A stretch of 41,923 bases of DNA from Saccoglossus kowalevskii (taxonomy: Eukaryota; Hemichordata; Enteropneusta; Harrimaniidae), in NCBI RefSeq assembly GCF_000003605.2, contig NW_003136311.1, forward strand, positions 1 through 41,923, in the 5' to 3' direction. The position numbers and the translations under genes were made by a program. Numbering within the stretch: position 1 is the first letter of the stretch; each line of letters starts with the position of its first letter. Positions 1 to 11,849 of this stretch are shown here, one piece after another. Below the pieces are notes generated by a model. It made no database searches. It was not told where the DNA came from and was given only the letters and a program-made list of their open reading frames with translations.

Positions 1-100
1 CCATAAATCGTGAAACACCTGGTCCGGGGGGTTAAATATGAAATTTTTTTCCATAAAGCATTATACCCCTGCTCAGGGGGGTAAAATATGAAATTCTTTT
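1..100. repeat. Degenerate units at the left edge
   Basis: Two units are in phase with the array but far from its usual sequence. Unit 1-50 differs from the reference at about 15 of 50 positions, including ggtccggggg and a run of seven T at its end. Unit 51-100 differs at about 8 positions, including cataaagca and acccct. The third unit (101-150) already differs at only one position. Such a sharp drop of divergence inward is typical of the end of a tandem array, where units escape homogenisation. The true boundary would lie at or just left of position 1. The alternative is an interior diverged island like those at 2000 and 11900. Confidence 0.75.
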
Positions 101-150
101 CCATAATGCATTGTACACCTGCTCAGTGGTGTAAAGTATGAATTTCTCTC

Positions 151-200
151 CCATAATGCATTGTACACCTGCTCAGTGGTGTAAAATATGAATTTCTCTC
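151..200. repeat. Reference monomer of the 50-bp satellite
   Basis: This unit equals the commonest state at nearly every position. Unit positions 1-10 are ccataatgca, 11-20 are ttgtacacct, 21-30 are gctcagtggt, 31-40 are gtaaaatatg and 41-50 are aatttctctc. It holds the palindromes AATGCATT (5-12, containing ATGCAT) and TGTACA (12-17), which share one base. Position 28 is G here but is T or A in a large share of units, and position 22 is often T. A pyrimidine run at 43-50 continues into the next unit's CC. On the reverse strand the segment 21-26 reads ctgagc, which supplies a TGA in one of the three frames. Confidence 0.95.
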
Positions 201-500
201 CCATAATGCATTGTACACCTGCTCAGTGGTGTAAAATATGAATTTCTCTCCCATAATGCATTGTACACCTGCTCAGTGGTGTAAAATATGAATTTCTCTC
301 CCATAATGCATTGTACACCTGCTCAGTGATGTAAAATATGCACTTCTCTCCCATAATGCATTGTACACCTGCTCTGGGGTGTGAAGAATGAATTTCTCTC
401 CCATAATGCATTGTACACCTGCTCAGTGGTGTAAAATATGAATTTCTCTTCCATAATGCATTGTACACCTGCTCAGTAGTGTAAAGTATGAATTTCTCTC

Positions 501-900
501 CCATAATGCATTGTACACCTGCTCAGTGGTGTAAAGAATGAATTTCTCTCCCATAATGCATTGTACACCTGCTCAGTGATGTAAAATATGCACTTCTCTC
601 CCATAATGCATTGTACACCTGCTCTGGGGTGTAAAGAATGAATTTCTCTCCCATAATGCATTGTACACCTGCTCAGTAGTGTAAAGTATGAATTTCTCTC
701 CCATAATGCATTGTACACCTGCTCAGTGGTGTAAAATATGAATTTCTCTCCCATAATGCATTGTACACCTGCTCAGTTGTGTAAAATATGAATTTCTCTC
801 CCATAATGCATTGTACACCTGCTCAGTAGTGTAAAATATGAATTTCTCTCCCATAATGCATTGTACACCTGTTCAGTGGTGTAAAATATGAATTTCTCTC
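501..900. repeat. Eight-unit D/H cassette, copy 1
   Basis: The order of units is: GG with aaagaatg (501), D with gtgat and gcacttc (551), H with aaagaatg (601), AG with aaagtatg (651), GG, TG, AG, and gttcagtgg (851). The same eight states in the same order recur at 1451-1850 and 13201-13600. Shorter versions lie at 301-500, 1001-1350 and 29501-29800. The H units of 351 and 29551 share gtgaagaatg, tying those two copies together. This is a local higher-order pattern with spacings of 950 bp and about 11.75 kb. Confidence 0.85.
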
Positions 901-1450
901 CCATAATGCATTGTACACCTGTTCAGTGATGTAAAATATGAATTTCTCTCCCATAATGCATTGTACACCTGCTCAGTTGTTTAAAATATGAATTTCTCTC
1001 CCATAATGCATTGTACACCTGCTCTGGGGTGTAAAGAATGAATTACTCTCCCATAATGCATTGTACACCTGCTCAGTAGTGTAAAGTATGAATTTCTCTC
1101 CCATAATGCATTGTACACCTGCTCAGTGGTGTAAAATATGAATTTCTCTCCCATAATGCATTGTACACCTGCTCAGTTGTGTAAAATATGAATTTCTCTC
1201 CCATAATGCATTGTACACCTGCTCAGTAGTGTAAAATATGAATTTCTCTCCCATAATGCATTGTACACCTGTTCAGTGGTGTAAAATATGAATTTCTCTC
1301 CCATAATGCATTGTACACCTGCTCTGGGGTGTAAAGAATGAATTTCTCTCCCATAATGCATTGTACACCTGCTCAGTAGTGTAAAGTATGAATTTCTCTC
1401 CCATAATGCATTGTACACCTGCTCAGTGGTGTAAAATATGAATTTCTCTC

Positions 1451-1850
1451 CCATAATGCATTGTACACCTGCTCAGTGGTGTAAAGAATGAATTTCTCTC
1501 CCATAATGCATTGTACACCTGCTCAGTGATGTAAAATATGCACTTCTCTCCCATAATGCATTGTACACCTGCTCTGGGGTGTAAAGAATGAATTTCTCTC
1601 CCATAATGCATTGTACACCTGCTCAGTAGTGTAAAGTATGAATTTCTCTCCCATAATGCATTGTACACCTGCTCAGTGGTGTAAAATATGAATTTCTCTC
1701 CCATAATGCATTGTACACCTGCTCAGTTGTGTAAAATATGAATTTCTCTCCCATAATGCATTGTACACCTGCTCAGTAGTGTAAAATATGAATTTCTCTC
1801 CCATAATGCATTGTACACCTGTTCAGTGGTGTAAAATATGAATTTCTCTC
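1451..1850. repeat. Eight-unit D/H cassette, copy 2
   Basis: This repeats the order of 501-900: GG with aaagaatg at 1451, D at 1501, H with aaagaatg at 1551, AG with aaagtatg at 1601, then GG, TG, AG and gttcagtgg. A six-unit part of the pattern, without the first two units, also lies at 1001-1300. The region 501-1900 is therefore a small, partly regular higher-order stretch. It ends at the 49-bp unit 1851-1899, just before a diverged island. Confidence 0.85.
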
Positions 1851-1899
1851 CCATAATGCATTGTACACCTGCTCTGGGGTGTAAAATATGAATTTCTTT

Positions 1900-2395
1900 C
1901 CATAATGCATTGTACACCTGCTCAGTAGTGTAAAGTATGAATTTCTCTCCCATAATGCATTGTACAACTGTTCAATGGTGTAAAAAATCAATTTCTCCTC
2001 CCTAATGCATTGTACACCTGCTCAGCTGGGTAAAATATGAATTTCTCTCTCATAATGCATTGTGACCTGCTCAACTGTGTAAAATATGAATTTCTCTCCC
2101 ATAATTTTTGGCACCTGTTAATTTGTGTAAAATATGAATTTCTCTCCCGTAATGCCTTGTACATCTGCTCATTTGTGTAAAATATGAAATACTCTCCCAG
2201 AATGTAGTGTACACCTGCTCATCGGCGCTCAATAAGAATTTCTCTCCCATAATGCATTGGACACCTGCTCAATGATGTCAAATTTGTAGTTCTCTCCCAT
2301 AATGCATTGAACACCTGCTCAATTGAGGAAAAAATGAATTTCTCTTCCACATGCATTGCACACCTGCTCAGTTGTGTAAAATATGAATTTCTCTC
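1900..2395. repeat. Diverged, indel-rich island of the satellite
   Basis: The unit remains recognisable but is degraded. Examples are taatttttggcacctgttaat at about 2101-2120, aatgtagtgt at 2201-2210, atcggcgctcaataag at 2221-2236 and aattgaggaaaaaatg at about 2321-2336. Unit lengths of 49, 48 and 49 bp occur at 2050, 2099 and 2347. Units on both sides are near the reference. The island may be an old array edge now enclosed by later expansion, a stretch that exchange has skipped, or a join between two arrays. Confidence 0.8.
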
Positions 2396-2845
2396 CCGTA
2401 ATGCATTGTACACCTGTTCAGTAGTGTAAAATATGAATTTCTCTCCCATAATGCATTGTACACCTGCTCAGTTGTGTAAAATATGAATTTCTCTCCCATA
2501 ATGCATTGTACACCTGCTCAGTAGTGTAAAATATGAATTTCTCTCCCATAATGCATTGTACACCTGCTCAGTGGTGTTAAATATGAATTTCTTTCCCATA
2601 ATGCATTGTACACGTGCTCAGTTGTGTAAAATATGAATTTCTCTTCCATAATGCATTGTACACCTGTTCAGTGGTGTAAAATATGAATTTCTCTCCCATA
2701 ATGCATTGTACACCTGCTCAGTTGTGTAAAATATGAATTTCTCTCCCATAATGCATTGTACACCTGCTCAGTAGTGTAAAATATGAATTTCTCTCCCATA
2801 ATGCATTGTACACATGCTCAGTGGTGTTAAATATGAATTTCTCTC

Positions 2846-3398
2846 CCATAATACATTGTACATCTGCTCAGTTGTGCAAAATATGCATTTCTCTCCCATA
2901 ATGCATTGTACACCTGTTCAATGGTGTAAAATATGAATTTCTCTCGCATAATGCATTGTACACCTGCTCCTCAGTTGTGTAAAATATGAATTTCTCTCCC
3001 ATAATGCATTGTACACCTGCTCTGGGGTGTAAAGAATGAATTTCTCTCCCATAATGCATTGTACACCTGCTCGGTGGTGTAAAATATGAATTTCTCTCCC
3101 ATAATGCATTGTACACCTGTTCAGTAGTGTAAAATATGAATTTCTCTCCCATAATGCATTGTACACCTGCTCAGTTGTGTAAAATTTGAGTTTCTCTCCC
3201 ATAATGCATTGTACACCTGCTCAGTTGTGTAAAATATGAATTTCTCTCCCATAATGCATTGTACACCTGCTCAGTTGTGTAAAATTTGAGTTTCTCTCCC
3301 ATAATGCATTGTACACCTGCTCAGTTGTGTAAAATATGAATTTCTCTTCCATAATGCATTGTACACCTGTTCAGTGGTGTAAAATATGAATTTCTCTT
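2846..3398. repeat. E/P cassette, left-hand copy
   Basis: The order is: TG with atacatt, acatctg and gca (2846), gttcaatgg (2896), TG (2946, 53 bp with an extra ctc), H with aaagaatg (2999), E (3049), gttcagtag (3099), P (3149), TG, P (3249), TG with tctcttcc (3299) and gttcagtgg (3349). Nearly the same order is found at 20200-20749, 22350-22799 (one unit shorter) and 39347-39897. The three-base insertion at 2967-2972 is private to this copy. Confidence 0.85.
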
Positions 3399-4248
3399 CC
3401 ATAATGCATTGTACACCTGTTCAGTGGAGTAAAATATGAATTTCTCTCCCATAATGCATTGTACATCTGCTCAGTGGTGTAATATATGAATTTCTCTCCC
3501 ATAATGCATTGTACACCTGCTCAGGGGTGTAAAATATGAACTTCTCTTCCATAATGCATTGTACACCAGTTCAGTAGTGTAAAATATGAATTTCTCTCCC
3601 ATAATGCATTGTACACCTGCTCAGTTGTGTAAAATATGAATTTCTCTCCCATAATGCATTGTACACCTGCTCAATAGTGTAAAATATGAATTTCTCTCCC
3701 ATAATGCATTGTACACCTGCTCAGTGGTGTTAAATATGAATTTCTTTCCCATAATGCATTGAACACCTGCTCAGTTGTGTAAATTATGAATTTCTCTTCC
3801 ATAATGCATTGTACACCTGCTCAGTTGTGTAAAATATGTATTTCTCTCCCATAATGCATTGTACACCTGTTCAGTGGTGTAAAGAATGAATTTCTCTCCC
3901 ATAATGCATTGTACACCTGCTCAGTTGTGTAAAATATGAATTTCTCTCCCATAATGCATTGTACACCTTCTCAGTGGTGTTAAATATGAATTTCTCTCCC
4001 ATAATGCATTGTACACCTGCTCAGTTGTGTAAAATATGTATTTCTCTCCCATAATGCATTGTACACCTGTTCAGTGGTGTAAAGAATGAATTTCTCTCCC
4101 ATAATGCATTGTACACATGCTCAGTGGTGTAAAATATGAATTTCTCTCCCATAATGCATTGTACACCTGCTCAGTTGTGTAAAATATGCATTTCTCTCCC
4201 ATAATGCATTGTACACCTGCTCATTTGTGTAAAATATGAATTTCTCTC

Positions 4249-5348
4249 CCATAATGCATTGTACACCTGCTCATTTGTGTAAAATATGAATTTCTCTCCC
4301 ATAATGCATTGTACACCTTCTCAGTGGTGTTAAATATGAATTTCTCTCCCATAATGCATTGTACACCTGCTCAGTTGTGTAAAATATGTATTTCTCTCCC
4401 ATAATGCATTGTACACCTGTTCAGTGGTGTAAAGAATGAATTTCTCTCCCATAATGCATTGTACACCTGCTCAGTTGTGTAAAATATGAATTTCTCTCCC
4501 ATAATGCATTGTACACCTTCTCAGTGGTGTTAAATATGAATTTCTCTCCCATAATGCATTGTACACATGCTCAGTGGTGTTAAATATGAATTTCTCTCCC
4601 ATAATGCATTGTACACCTGCTCAGTTGTGTAAAATATGAATTTCTCTCCCATAATGCATTGTACACCTTCTCAGTGGTGTTAAATATGAATTTCTCTCCC
4701 ATAATGCATTGTACACCTTCTCAGTGGTGTTAAATATGAATTTCTCTCCCATAATGCATTGTACACATGCTCAGTGGTGTTATATATGAATTTCTCTCCC
4801 ATAATGCATTGTACACCTGCTCAGTTGTGTAAAATATGAATTTCTCTCCCATAATGCATTGTACACATGCTCAGTGGTGTTAAATATGAATTTCTCTCCC
4901 ATAATGCATTGTACACCTGCTCAGTTGTGTAAAATATGCATTTCTCTCCCATAATGCATTGTACACCTGCTCATTTGTGTAAAATATGCATTTCTCTCCC
5001 ATAATGCATTGTACACCTGCTCAGTTGTGTAAAATATGAATTTCTCTCCCATAATGCATTGTACACCTTCTCAGTGGTGTTAAATATGAATTTCTCTCCC
5101 ATAATGCATTGTACACCTTCTCAGTGGTGTTAAATATCAATTTCTCTCCCATAATGCATTGTACACATGCTCAGTGGTGTTAAATATGAATTTCTCTCCC
5201 ATAATGCATTGTACACCTGCTCTGTTGTGTAAAATATGAATTTCTCTCCCATAATGCATTGTACACATGCTCAGTGGTGTTAAATATGAATTTCTCTCCC
5301 ATAATGCATTGTACACCTGCTCAGTTGTGTAAAATATGCATTTCTCTC
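4249..5348. repeat. F/M block, 22-unit copy
   Basis: This is the longest duplicated block I can define. Unit order from 4249 is: L, F, TG with gta, gttcagtgg with aaagaatg, TG, F, M, TG, F, F, M with ttatatatg, TG, M, TG with gca, L with gca, TG, F, F, M, gctctgttgt, M, TG with gca. The same order, one unit shorter, is at 14701-15750. The first 13 units recur at 21350-21999. Parts recur at 34547-34846 and 35097-35396. The paired F units, the ttatatatg unit and the gctctgttgt unit are rare markers that make chance matching very unlikely. Confidence 0.9.
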
Positions 5349-5748
5349 CCATAATGCATTGTACACCTGTTCAATGGTGTAAAATATGAATTTCTTTCCC
5401 ATAATGCATTGTACACCTGTTCATTTGTGTAAAATATGAATTTCTCTCCCATAATGCATTGTACACCTGCTCAGTAGTGTAAAATATGAATTTCTCTCCC
5501 ATAATGCATTGTACACCTGCTCATTTGTGTAAAATATGCATTTCTCTCCCATAATGCATTGTACACCTGCTCATTTGTGTAAAATATGAATTTCTCTCGC
5601 ATAATGCATTGTACACATGCTCAGTTGTGTAAAATATGCATTTCTCTCCCATAATGCATTGTACACCTGCTCATTTGTGTAAAATATGAATTTCTCTCCC
5701 ATAATGCATTGTACACCTGCTCAGTTGTGTAAAATATGTATTTCTCTC
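5299..5748. repeat. L-rich block shared with 33647-34096
   Basis: Units 5299-5598 are TG with gca, gttcaatgg with tctttccc, gttcatttg, AG, L with gca, and L with the rare ending tctctcgc. They match 33647-33946 unit for unit, including that ending. The next unit here (5599) joins the left half of an M unit (acacatg) to the right half of a TG/gca unit. The other copy has these as two separate units, at 33947 and 33997. The matching order then continues with an L unit at 5649 and 34047. Confidence 0.85.
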
Positions 5749-6898
5749 CCATAATGCATTGTACACCTTCTCAGTGGTGTTAAATATGAATTTCTCTCCC
5801 ATAATGCATTGTACACCTGCTCAGTTGTGTAAAATATGAATTTCTTTCCCATAATGCATTGTACACCTGCTCTGGGGTGTAAAGAATGAATTTCTCTCCC
5901 ATAATGCATTGTACACCTGTTCACTGATGTATAATATGAATTTCTCTCCCATAATGCATTGTACACCTGCTCAGTTGTGTAAAATATGAATTTCTCTCCC
6001 ATAATGCATTGTACACCTGCTCAGTAGTGTAAAATATGAATTTCTCTCCCATAATGCATTGTACACCTGCTCTGGCGTGTAAAATAAGAATTTCTCTCCC
6101 ATAATGCATTGTACACCTGTTCAGTGGTGTAAAATATGAATTTCTCTCCCATAATGCATTCTACACCTGTTCAGTGGTGTAAAATATGAATTTCTCTCCC
6201 ATAATGCATTGTACACCTGCTCAGTTGTGTAAAATATGAATTTCTCTCCCATAATGCATTGTACACCTGCTCAGTAGTGTAAAATATGAATTTCTCTCCC
6301 ATAATGCATTGTACACCTGCTCAGTGGTGTTAAATAAGAATTTCTTTCCCATAATGCATTGTACACCTGCTCAGTTGTGTAGAATATGAATTTCTCTCCC
6401 ATAATGCATTGTACACCTGTTCAGTAGGGTAAATTATGAATTTCTCTCCCATAATGCATTGTACACCTGCTCAGTAGTGTAAAATATGAATTTCTCTCTC
6501 ATAATGCATTGTACACCTGTTCAGTCGTGTAAAATATGAATTTCTCTCCCATAATGCATTGTACACCTGCTCAGTTGTGTAAAATATGAATTTCTCTCCC
6601 ATAATGCATTGTACACATGCTCAGTGGTGTTAAATATGAATTTCTCTCCCATAATACATTGTACACCTGCTCAGTAGTGTAAAATATGCATTTCTCTCCC
6701 ATAATGCATTGTACACATGTTCAATGGTGTAAAATATGAATTTCTCTCCCATAATGCATTGTACTCCTGCTCAGTGGTGTAAAATATGAATTTCTCTCCC
6801 ATAATGCATTGTACACCTGTTCAGTGAGGTAAAATATGAATTTCTCTCCCATAATACATTGTACACCTGCTCAGTTGTGTAAAATATGAATTTCTCTC

Positions 6899-7349
6899 CC
6901 ATAATGCATTGTACACATGTTCAGTGGTGTAAAATATGAATTTTCTCTTCCATAATGCATTGTACACCTGCTCTGGGGTGTAAAGTATGAATTTCTCTCC
7001 CATAATGCATTGTACACCTGTTCAGTAGTGTAAAATATGAATTTCTCTCCCATAATGCATTGTACACCTGTTCAGTAGTGTAAAATATGAATTTCTCTCC
7101 CATAATGCACTGTACACCTGTTCAGTAGGGTAAATTATGAATTTCTCTCCCATAATGCATTGTACACCTGCTCAGTAGTGTAAAATATGAATTTCTCTCC
7201 CATAATGCATTGTACACCTGTTCAGTAGTGTAAAGTATGAATTTCTCTCCCATAATGCATTGTACACCTGTTCAGTAGTGTAAAATATGAATTTCTCTCC
7301 CATAATGCATTGTACACCTGTTCAGTACTGCAAATATGAATTTCTCTCA
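6899..7349. repeat. Q cassette, shortened copy
   Basis: The order is: acacatgttcagtgg with tctcttcc (6899, 51 bp), H with aaagtatg (6950), gttcagtag twice, Q with gcactg, gtaggg and aaattatg (7100), AG, gttcagtag with aaagtatg (7200), gttcagtag. It parallels 10800-11349, but the N unit and its TG/aaagtaag neighbour (10950-11049) are absent here. The Q unit is rare, with close copies at 11150, 27801 and 38447. Confidence 0.8.
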
Positions 7350-8049
7350 CCATAATGCATTGTACACCTGCTCAGTTGTGTAAAATATGAATTTCTCCCC
7401 CATAATGCATTGTACACCTGTTCAGTGGTGTTAAATTAGTAGTTTTCTCCCATAATGCATTGTACACCTGCTCAGTAGTGTAAAATATGAATTTCTCTCC
7501 CTTAATGCATTGTACACCTGCTCTGGGGTGTAAAGAATGAATTTCTCTCCCATAATGCATTGTACACCTGCTCAGTGGTGTAAAAAATGAATTTCTCTCC
7601 CATAATGCATTGTACACCTGCTCAGTGGTGTAAAATATGAATTTCTCTCCCATAATGCATTGTACACCTACTCAGTTGTGTAAAATATGAATTTCTCTCT
7701 CATAATGCATTGTACACCTGCTCAGTTGTGTAAAATATGAATTTCTCTCCCATAATGCATTGTACACCAGCTCAGTTGTGTAAAATATGAATTTCTCTCC
7801 CATAATGCATTGTACACCTGTTCAGTAGTGTAAAATATGAATTTCTCTCCCATAATGCATTGTACACCTGCTCAGTTGTGTAAAATATGAATTTCTCTCC
7901 CATAATGCATTGTACACCTGCTCAGTTGTGTAAAATATGAATTTCTCTCCCATAATGCATTGTACACCTGCTCAGTGGTGTAAAATATGAATTTCTCTCC
8001 CATAATGCATTGTACACCTGTTCAGTGGTGTAAAATATGAATTTCTCTC

Positions 8050-8249
8050 CCATAATGCATTGTACACCTGCTGTGGGGTGTAAAGAATGAATTTCTCTCC
8101 CATAATGCATTGTACACCTGCTCTGGGGTGTAAAATATGAATTTCTCTCCCATAATGCATTGTACACCTGCTCAGTGGTGTAAAATATGAACTTCTCTTC
8201 CATAATGCATTGTACACCAGTTCAGTAGTGTAAAATATGAATTTCTCTC
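8050..8249. repeat. Four-unit U/H/S cassette, copy 1
   Basis: The order is: U with gctgtggggt and aaagaatg (8050), H with aaaatatg (8100), GG ending gaacttctctt (8150), S beginning its variable part with accagttcagtag (8200). The identical order occurs at 20850-21049 and 36247-36446 (third unit AG instead of GG). The last two units alone occur at 3499-3598 and 23750-23849. Each of these variants is otherwise rare. Confidence 0.88.
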
Positions 8250-9849
8250 CCATAATGCATTGTACACCTGCTCTGGGATGTAAAATATGAATTTCTCTCC
8301 CATAATGCATTGTACACCTGCTCAGTGGTGTAAAATATGCATTTCTCTCCCATAATGCATTGTACACCTGCTCAGTGGTGTAAAATATGAATTTCTCTCC
8401 CATAATGCATTGTACACCTGCTCAGTTGTGTAAAATATGAATTTCTCTCCCATAATGCATTGTACACCTGCTCAGTTGTGTAAAATATGAATTTCTCTCC
8501 CATAATGCATTGTACACCTGCTCAGTGGTGTAAAATATGAATTTCTCTCCCATAATGCATTGTACACCTGCTCAGTAGTGTAAAATATGAATTTCTCTCC
8601 CATAATGCATTGTACACCTGTTCAGTGGTGTAAAATATGAATTTCTCTCCCATAATGCATTGTACACCTGCTCAGTTGTGTAAAATATGAATTTCTCTCC
8701 CATAATGCATTGTACACCTGTTCAGTAGTGTAAAGAATGAATTTCTCTCCCATAATGCATTGTACACCTGCTCGGTGGTGTAAAATATGAATTTCTCTCC
8801 CATAATGCATTGTACACCTGTTCAGTAGTGTAAAATATGAATTTCTCTCCCATAATGCATTGTACACCTGTTCAGAGGTGTAAAATTTGAGTTTCTCTCC
8901 CATAATGCATTGTACACCTGTTCAGTTGTGTAAAATATGAATTTCTCTCCCATAATGCATTGTACACCTGCTCAGTGGTGTAAAATATGAATTTCTCTCC
9001 CATAATGCATTGTACACCTGCTCAGTTGTGTAAAATATGAATTTCTCTCCCATAATGCATTGTACACCTGTTCAGTGGTGTAAAATATGAATTTCTCTCC
9101 CATAATGCATTGTACACCTGTTCAGTAGTGTAAAATATGAATTTCTCTCCCATAATGCATTGTACACCTGCTCAGTTGTGTAAAATATGAATTTCTCTCC
9201 CATAATGCATTGTACACCTGCTCAGTTGTGTAAAATTTGAGTTTCTCTCACATAATGCATTGTACACCTGCTCAGTTGTGTAAAATATGAATTTCTCTTC
9301 CATAATGCATTGTACACCTGTTCAGTGGTGTAAAATATGAATTTCTCTCCCATAATGCATTGTACACCTGCTCAGTTGTGTAAAATATGAATTTCTCTCC
9401 CATAATGCATTGTACACCTGCTCAGTTGTGTAAAATATGAATTTCTCTCCCATAATGCATTGTACACCTGCTCTGGGGTGTAAAGAATGAATTTCTCTCC
9501 CATAATGCATTGTACACCTGCTCGGTGGTGTAAAATATGAATTTCTCTCCCATAATGCATTGTACACCTGTTCAGTAGTGTAAAATATGAATTTCTCTCC
9601 CATAATGCATTGTACACCTGTTCAGTAGTGTAAAATATGAATTTCTCTCCCATAATGCATTGTACACCTGTTCAGTAGTGTAAAATATGAATTTCTCTCC
9701 CATAATGCATTGTACACCTGCTCAGTTGTGTAAAATATGAATTTCTCTCCCATAATGCATTGTACACCTGCTCAGTTGTGTAAAATATGAGTTTCTCTCC
9801 CATAATGCATTGTACACCTGCTCAGGGGTGTAAAATATGAATTTCTCTT

Positions 9850-10499
9850 CCATAATGCATTGTACACATGTTCAGTGGTGTAAAATATGAATTTCTCTTC
9901 CATAATGCATTGTACACCTGCTCTGGGGTGTAAAGTATGAATTTCTCTCCCATAATGCATTGTACACCTGTTCAGTAGTGTAAAATATGAATTTCTCTCC
10001 CATAATGCATTGTACACCTGCTCAGTGGTGTTAAATTTGTAGTTCTTTCCCATAATGCATTGTACACCTGCTCAGTTGTGTAAAGTATGAATTTCTCTCC
10101 CGTAATGCATTGTACACCTGTTCAGTAGTGTAAAATATGAATTTCTCTCCCATAATGCATTGTACACCTGCTCAGTTGTGTAAAATATGAATTTCTCTCC
10201 CATAATGCATTGTACACCTGCTCAGTTGTGTAAAATTTGAGTTTCTCTCTCATAATGCATTGTACACCTGCTCAGTTGTGAAAAATATGAATTTGTCTTC
10301 CATAATGCATTGTACACCTGTTCAGTGGTGTAAAATATGAATTTCTCTCCCATAATGCATTGTACACCTGTTCAATAGTGTAAAATATGAATATCTCTCC
10401 CATAATGCATTGTACACCTGCTCAGTTGTGTAAAATATGAATTTCTCTCCCACAATGCATTGTACACCTGCTCAGTGGTGTAAAATATGAATTTCTCTC
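9850..10499. repeat. N cassette followed by the block moved to 28701
   Basis: Units 9850-10049 are acacatgttcagtgg with tctcttcc, H with aaagtatg, gttcagtag, and N with gttaaatttgtagttctttcc. N cassettes also lie at 10750-11049, 25250-25549, 26601-26900 and, modified, 36447-36746. Units 10050-10499 carry four rare states in order: the ccgtaatg start (10100), P ending tctctct (10200), gttcaatag with aatatctc (10350), and the ccacaatgca start (10450). All four recur in order at 28701-29150. Confidence 0.85.
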
Positions 10500-10749
10500 C
10501 CATAATGCATTGTACACCTATTCAGTAGTGTAAAATATGAATTTCTCTCCCATAATGCATTGTACACCTGCTCAGTTGTGTAAAATATGAATTTCTCTCC
10601 CATAATGCATTGTACACCTGCTCTGGGGTGTAAAATATGAATTTCTCTCCCATAATTCATTGTACACCTGCTCAGTTGTGTAAAATATGAATTTCTCTTC
10701 CATAATGCATTGTACACCTGTTTAGTAGTGTAAAATATGAATTTCTCTC

Positions 10750-11049
10750 CCATAATGCATTGTACACCTGCTCTGGGGTGTAAAATATGAATTTCTCTCC
10801 CATAATGCATTGTACACATGTTCAGTGGTGTAAAATATGAATTTCTCTTCCATAATGCATTGTACACCTGCTCTGGGGTGTAAAGTATGAATTTCTCTCC
10901 CATAATGCATTGTACACCTGTTCAGTAGTGTAAAATATGAATTTCTCTCCCATAATGCATTGTACACCTGCTCAGTGGTGTTAAATTTGTAGTTCTTTCC
11001 CATAATGCATTGTACACCTGCTCAGTTGTGTAAAGTAAGAATTTCTCTC
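10750..11049. repeat. N cassette, second copy
   Basis: Six units: H with aaaatatg (10750), acacatgttcagtgg with tctcttcc (10800), H with aaagtatg (10850), gttcagtag (10900), N (10950), TG with aaagtaag (11000). The order is the same at 25250-25549, where the last unit has aaagtatta, and at 26601-26900, where it again has aaagtaag. The shared aaagtaag groups this copy with 26601-26900. Confidence 0.85.
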
Positions 11050-11099
11050 CCATAATGCATTGTACACCTGTTCAGTAGTGTAAAATATGAATTTCTCTC

Positions 11100-11749
11100 C
11101 CATAATGCATTGTACACCTGTTCAGTAGTGTAAAATATGAATTTCTCTCCCATAATGCACTGTACACCTGTTCAGTAGGGTAAATTATGAATTTCTCTCC
11201 CATAATGCATTGTACACCTGCTCAGTAGTGTAAAATATGAATTTCTCTCCCATAATGCATTGTACACCTGTTCAGTAGTGTAAAGTATGAATTTCTCTCC
11301 CATAATGCATTGTACACCTGTTCAGTAGTGTAAAATATGAATTTCTCTCCCATAATGCATTGTACACCTGTTCAGTAGTGTAAAATATGAATTTCTCTCC
11401 CATAATGCATTGTACACCTGCTCTGGGGTGTAAAATAAGAATTTCTCTTCCATAATGCATTGTACACCTGTTCAGTGGTGTAAAATATGAATTTCTCTAC
11501 CATAATGCATTGTACACCTGTTCAGTGAGGTAAAATATGAATTTCTCTCCCATAATGCATTGTACACCTGCTCAGTTGTGTAAAATATGAATTTCTCTCC
11601 CATAATGCATTGTACACCTGCTCAGTAGTGTAAAATATGAATTTCTCTCCCATAATGCATTGTACACCTGCTCATTGGTGTTAAATATGAATTTCTTTCC
11701 CATAATGCATTGAACACCTGCTCAGTTGTGTAAAATATGAATTTCTCTT
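11100..11749. repeat. Q/R block shared with 27751-28400
   Basis: Thirteen units in order: gttcagtag, Q, AG, gttcagtag with aaagtatg, gttcagtag twice, H with aaaataag and tctcttcc, gttcagtgg, R, TG, AG, a gttaaat unit with tctttcc, and a TG unit starting ttgaacacc with tctcttcc. The block at 27751-28400 has the same order. Its last seven units also appear at 33097-33446, and in part at 26000-26250. Confidence 0.87.
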
Positions 11750-11849
11750 CCATAATGCATTGTACACCTGCTCAATGGTGTAAAATATGAATTTCTCTCC
11801 CATAATGCATTGTACACCTGCTCAGTTGTGTAAAATATAAATTTCTCTC

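Noticed and set aside
1-50. Runs of G and T in the first unit as a regulatory or G-quadruplex site
   Set aside because: There is one short G run only. It is better explained as decay of an edge unit.
151-200. CENP-B-box-like motif in the unit
   Set aside because: The unit has no CpG and no match to the TTCG...CGGG pattern of that box.
1900-2395. Transposon insertion or foreign sequence in the diverged island
   Set aside because: Every segment still aligns to the 50-bp unit in phase, with only small indels. No terminal repeats or target duplication are seen.
4749-4798. TATA-like ttatatatg in M-type units as a promoter element
   Set aside because: It is one substitution from the usual gttaaatatg, has no associated gene, and is copied with its block.
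7972-8403. 143-residue reverse-strand open frame with a repeating 50-residue pattern, and many similar 60-160 residue frames throughout
   Set aside because: They are translations of the 50-bp unit. Their ends coincide with the TGA in ordinary units and their length with H, E or U units. Several overlap one another in different frames on the same strand, and all have the same low-complexity content. No independent coding signal is visible.
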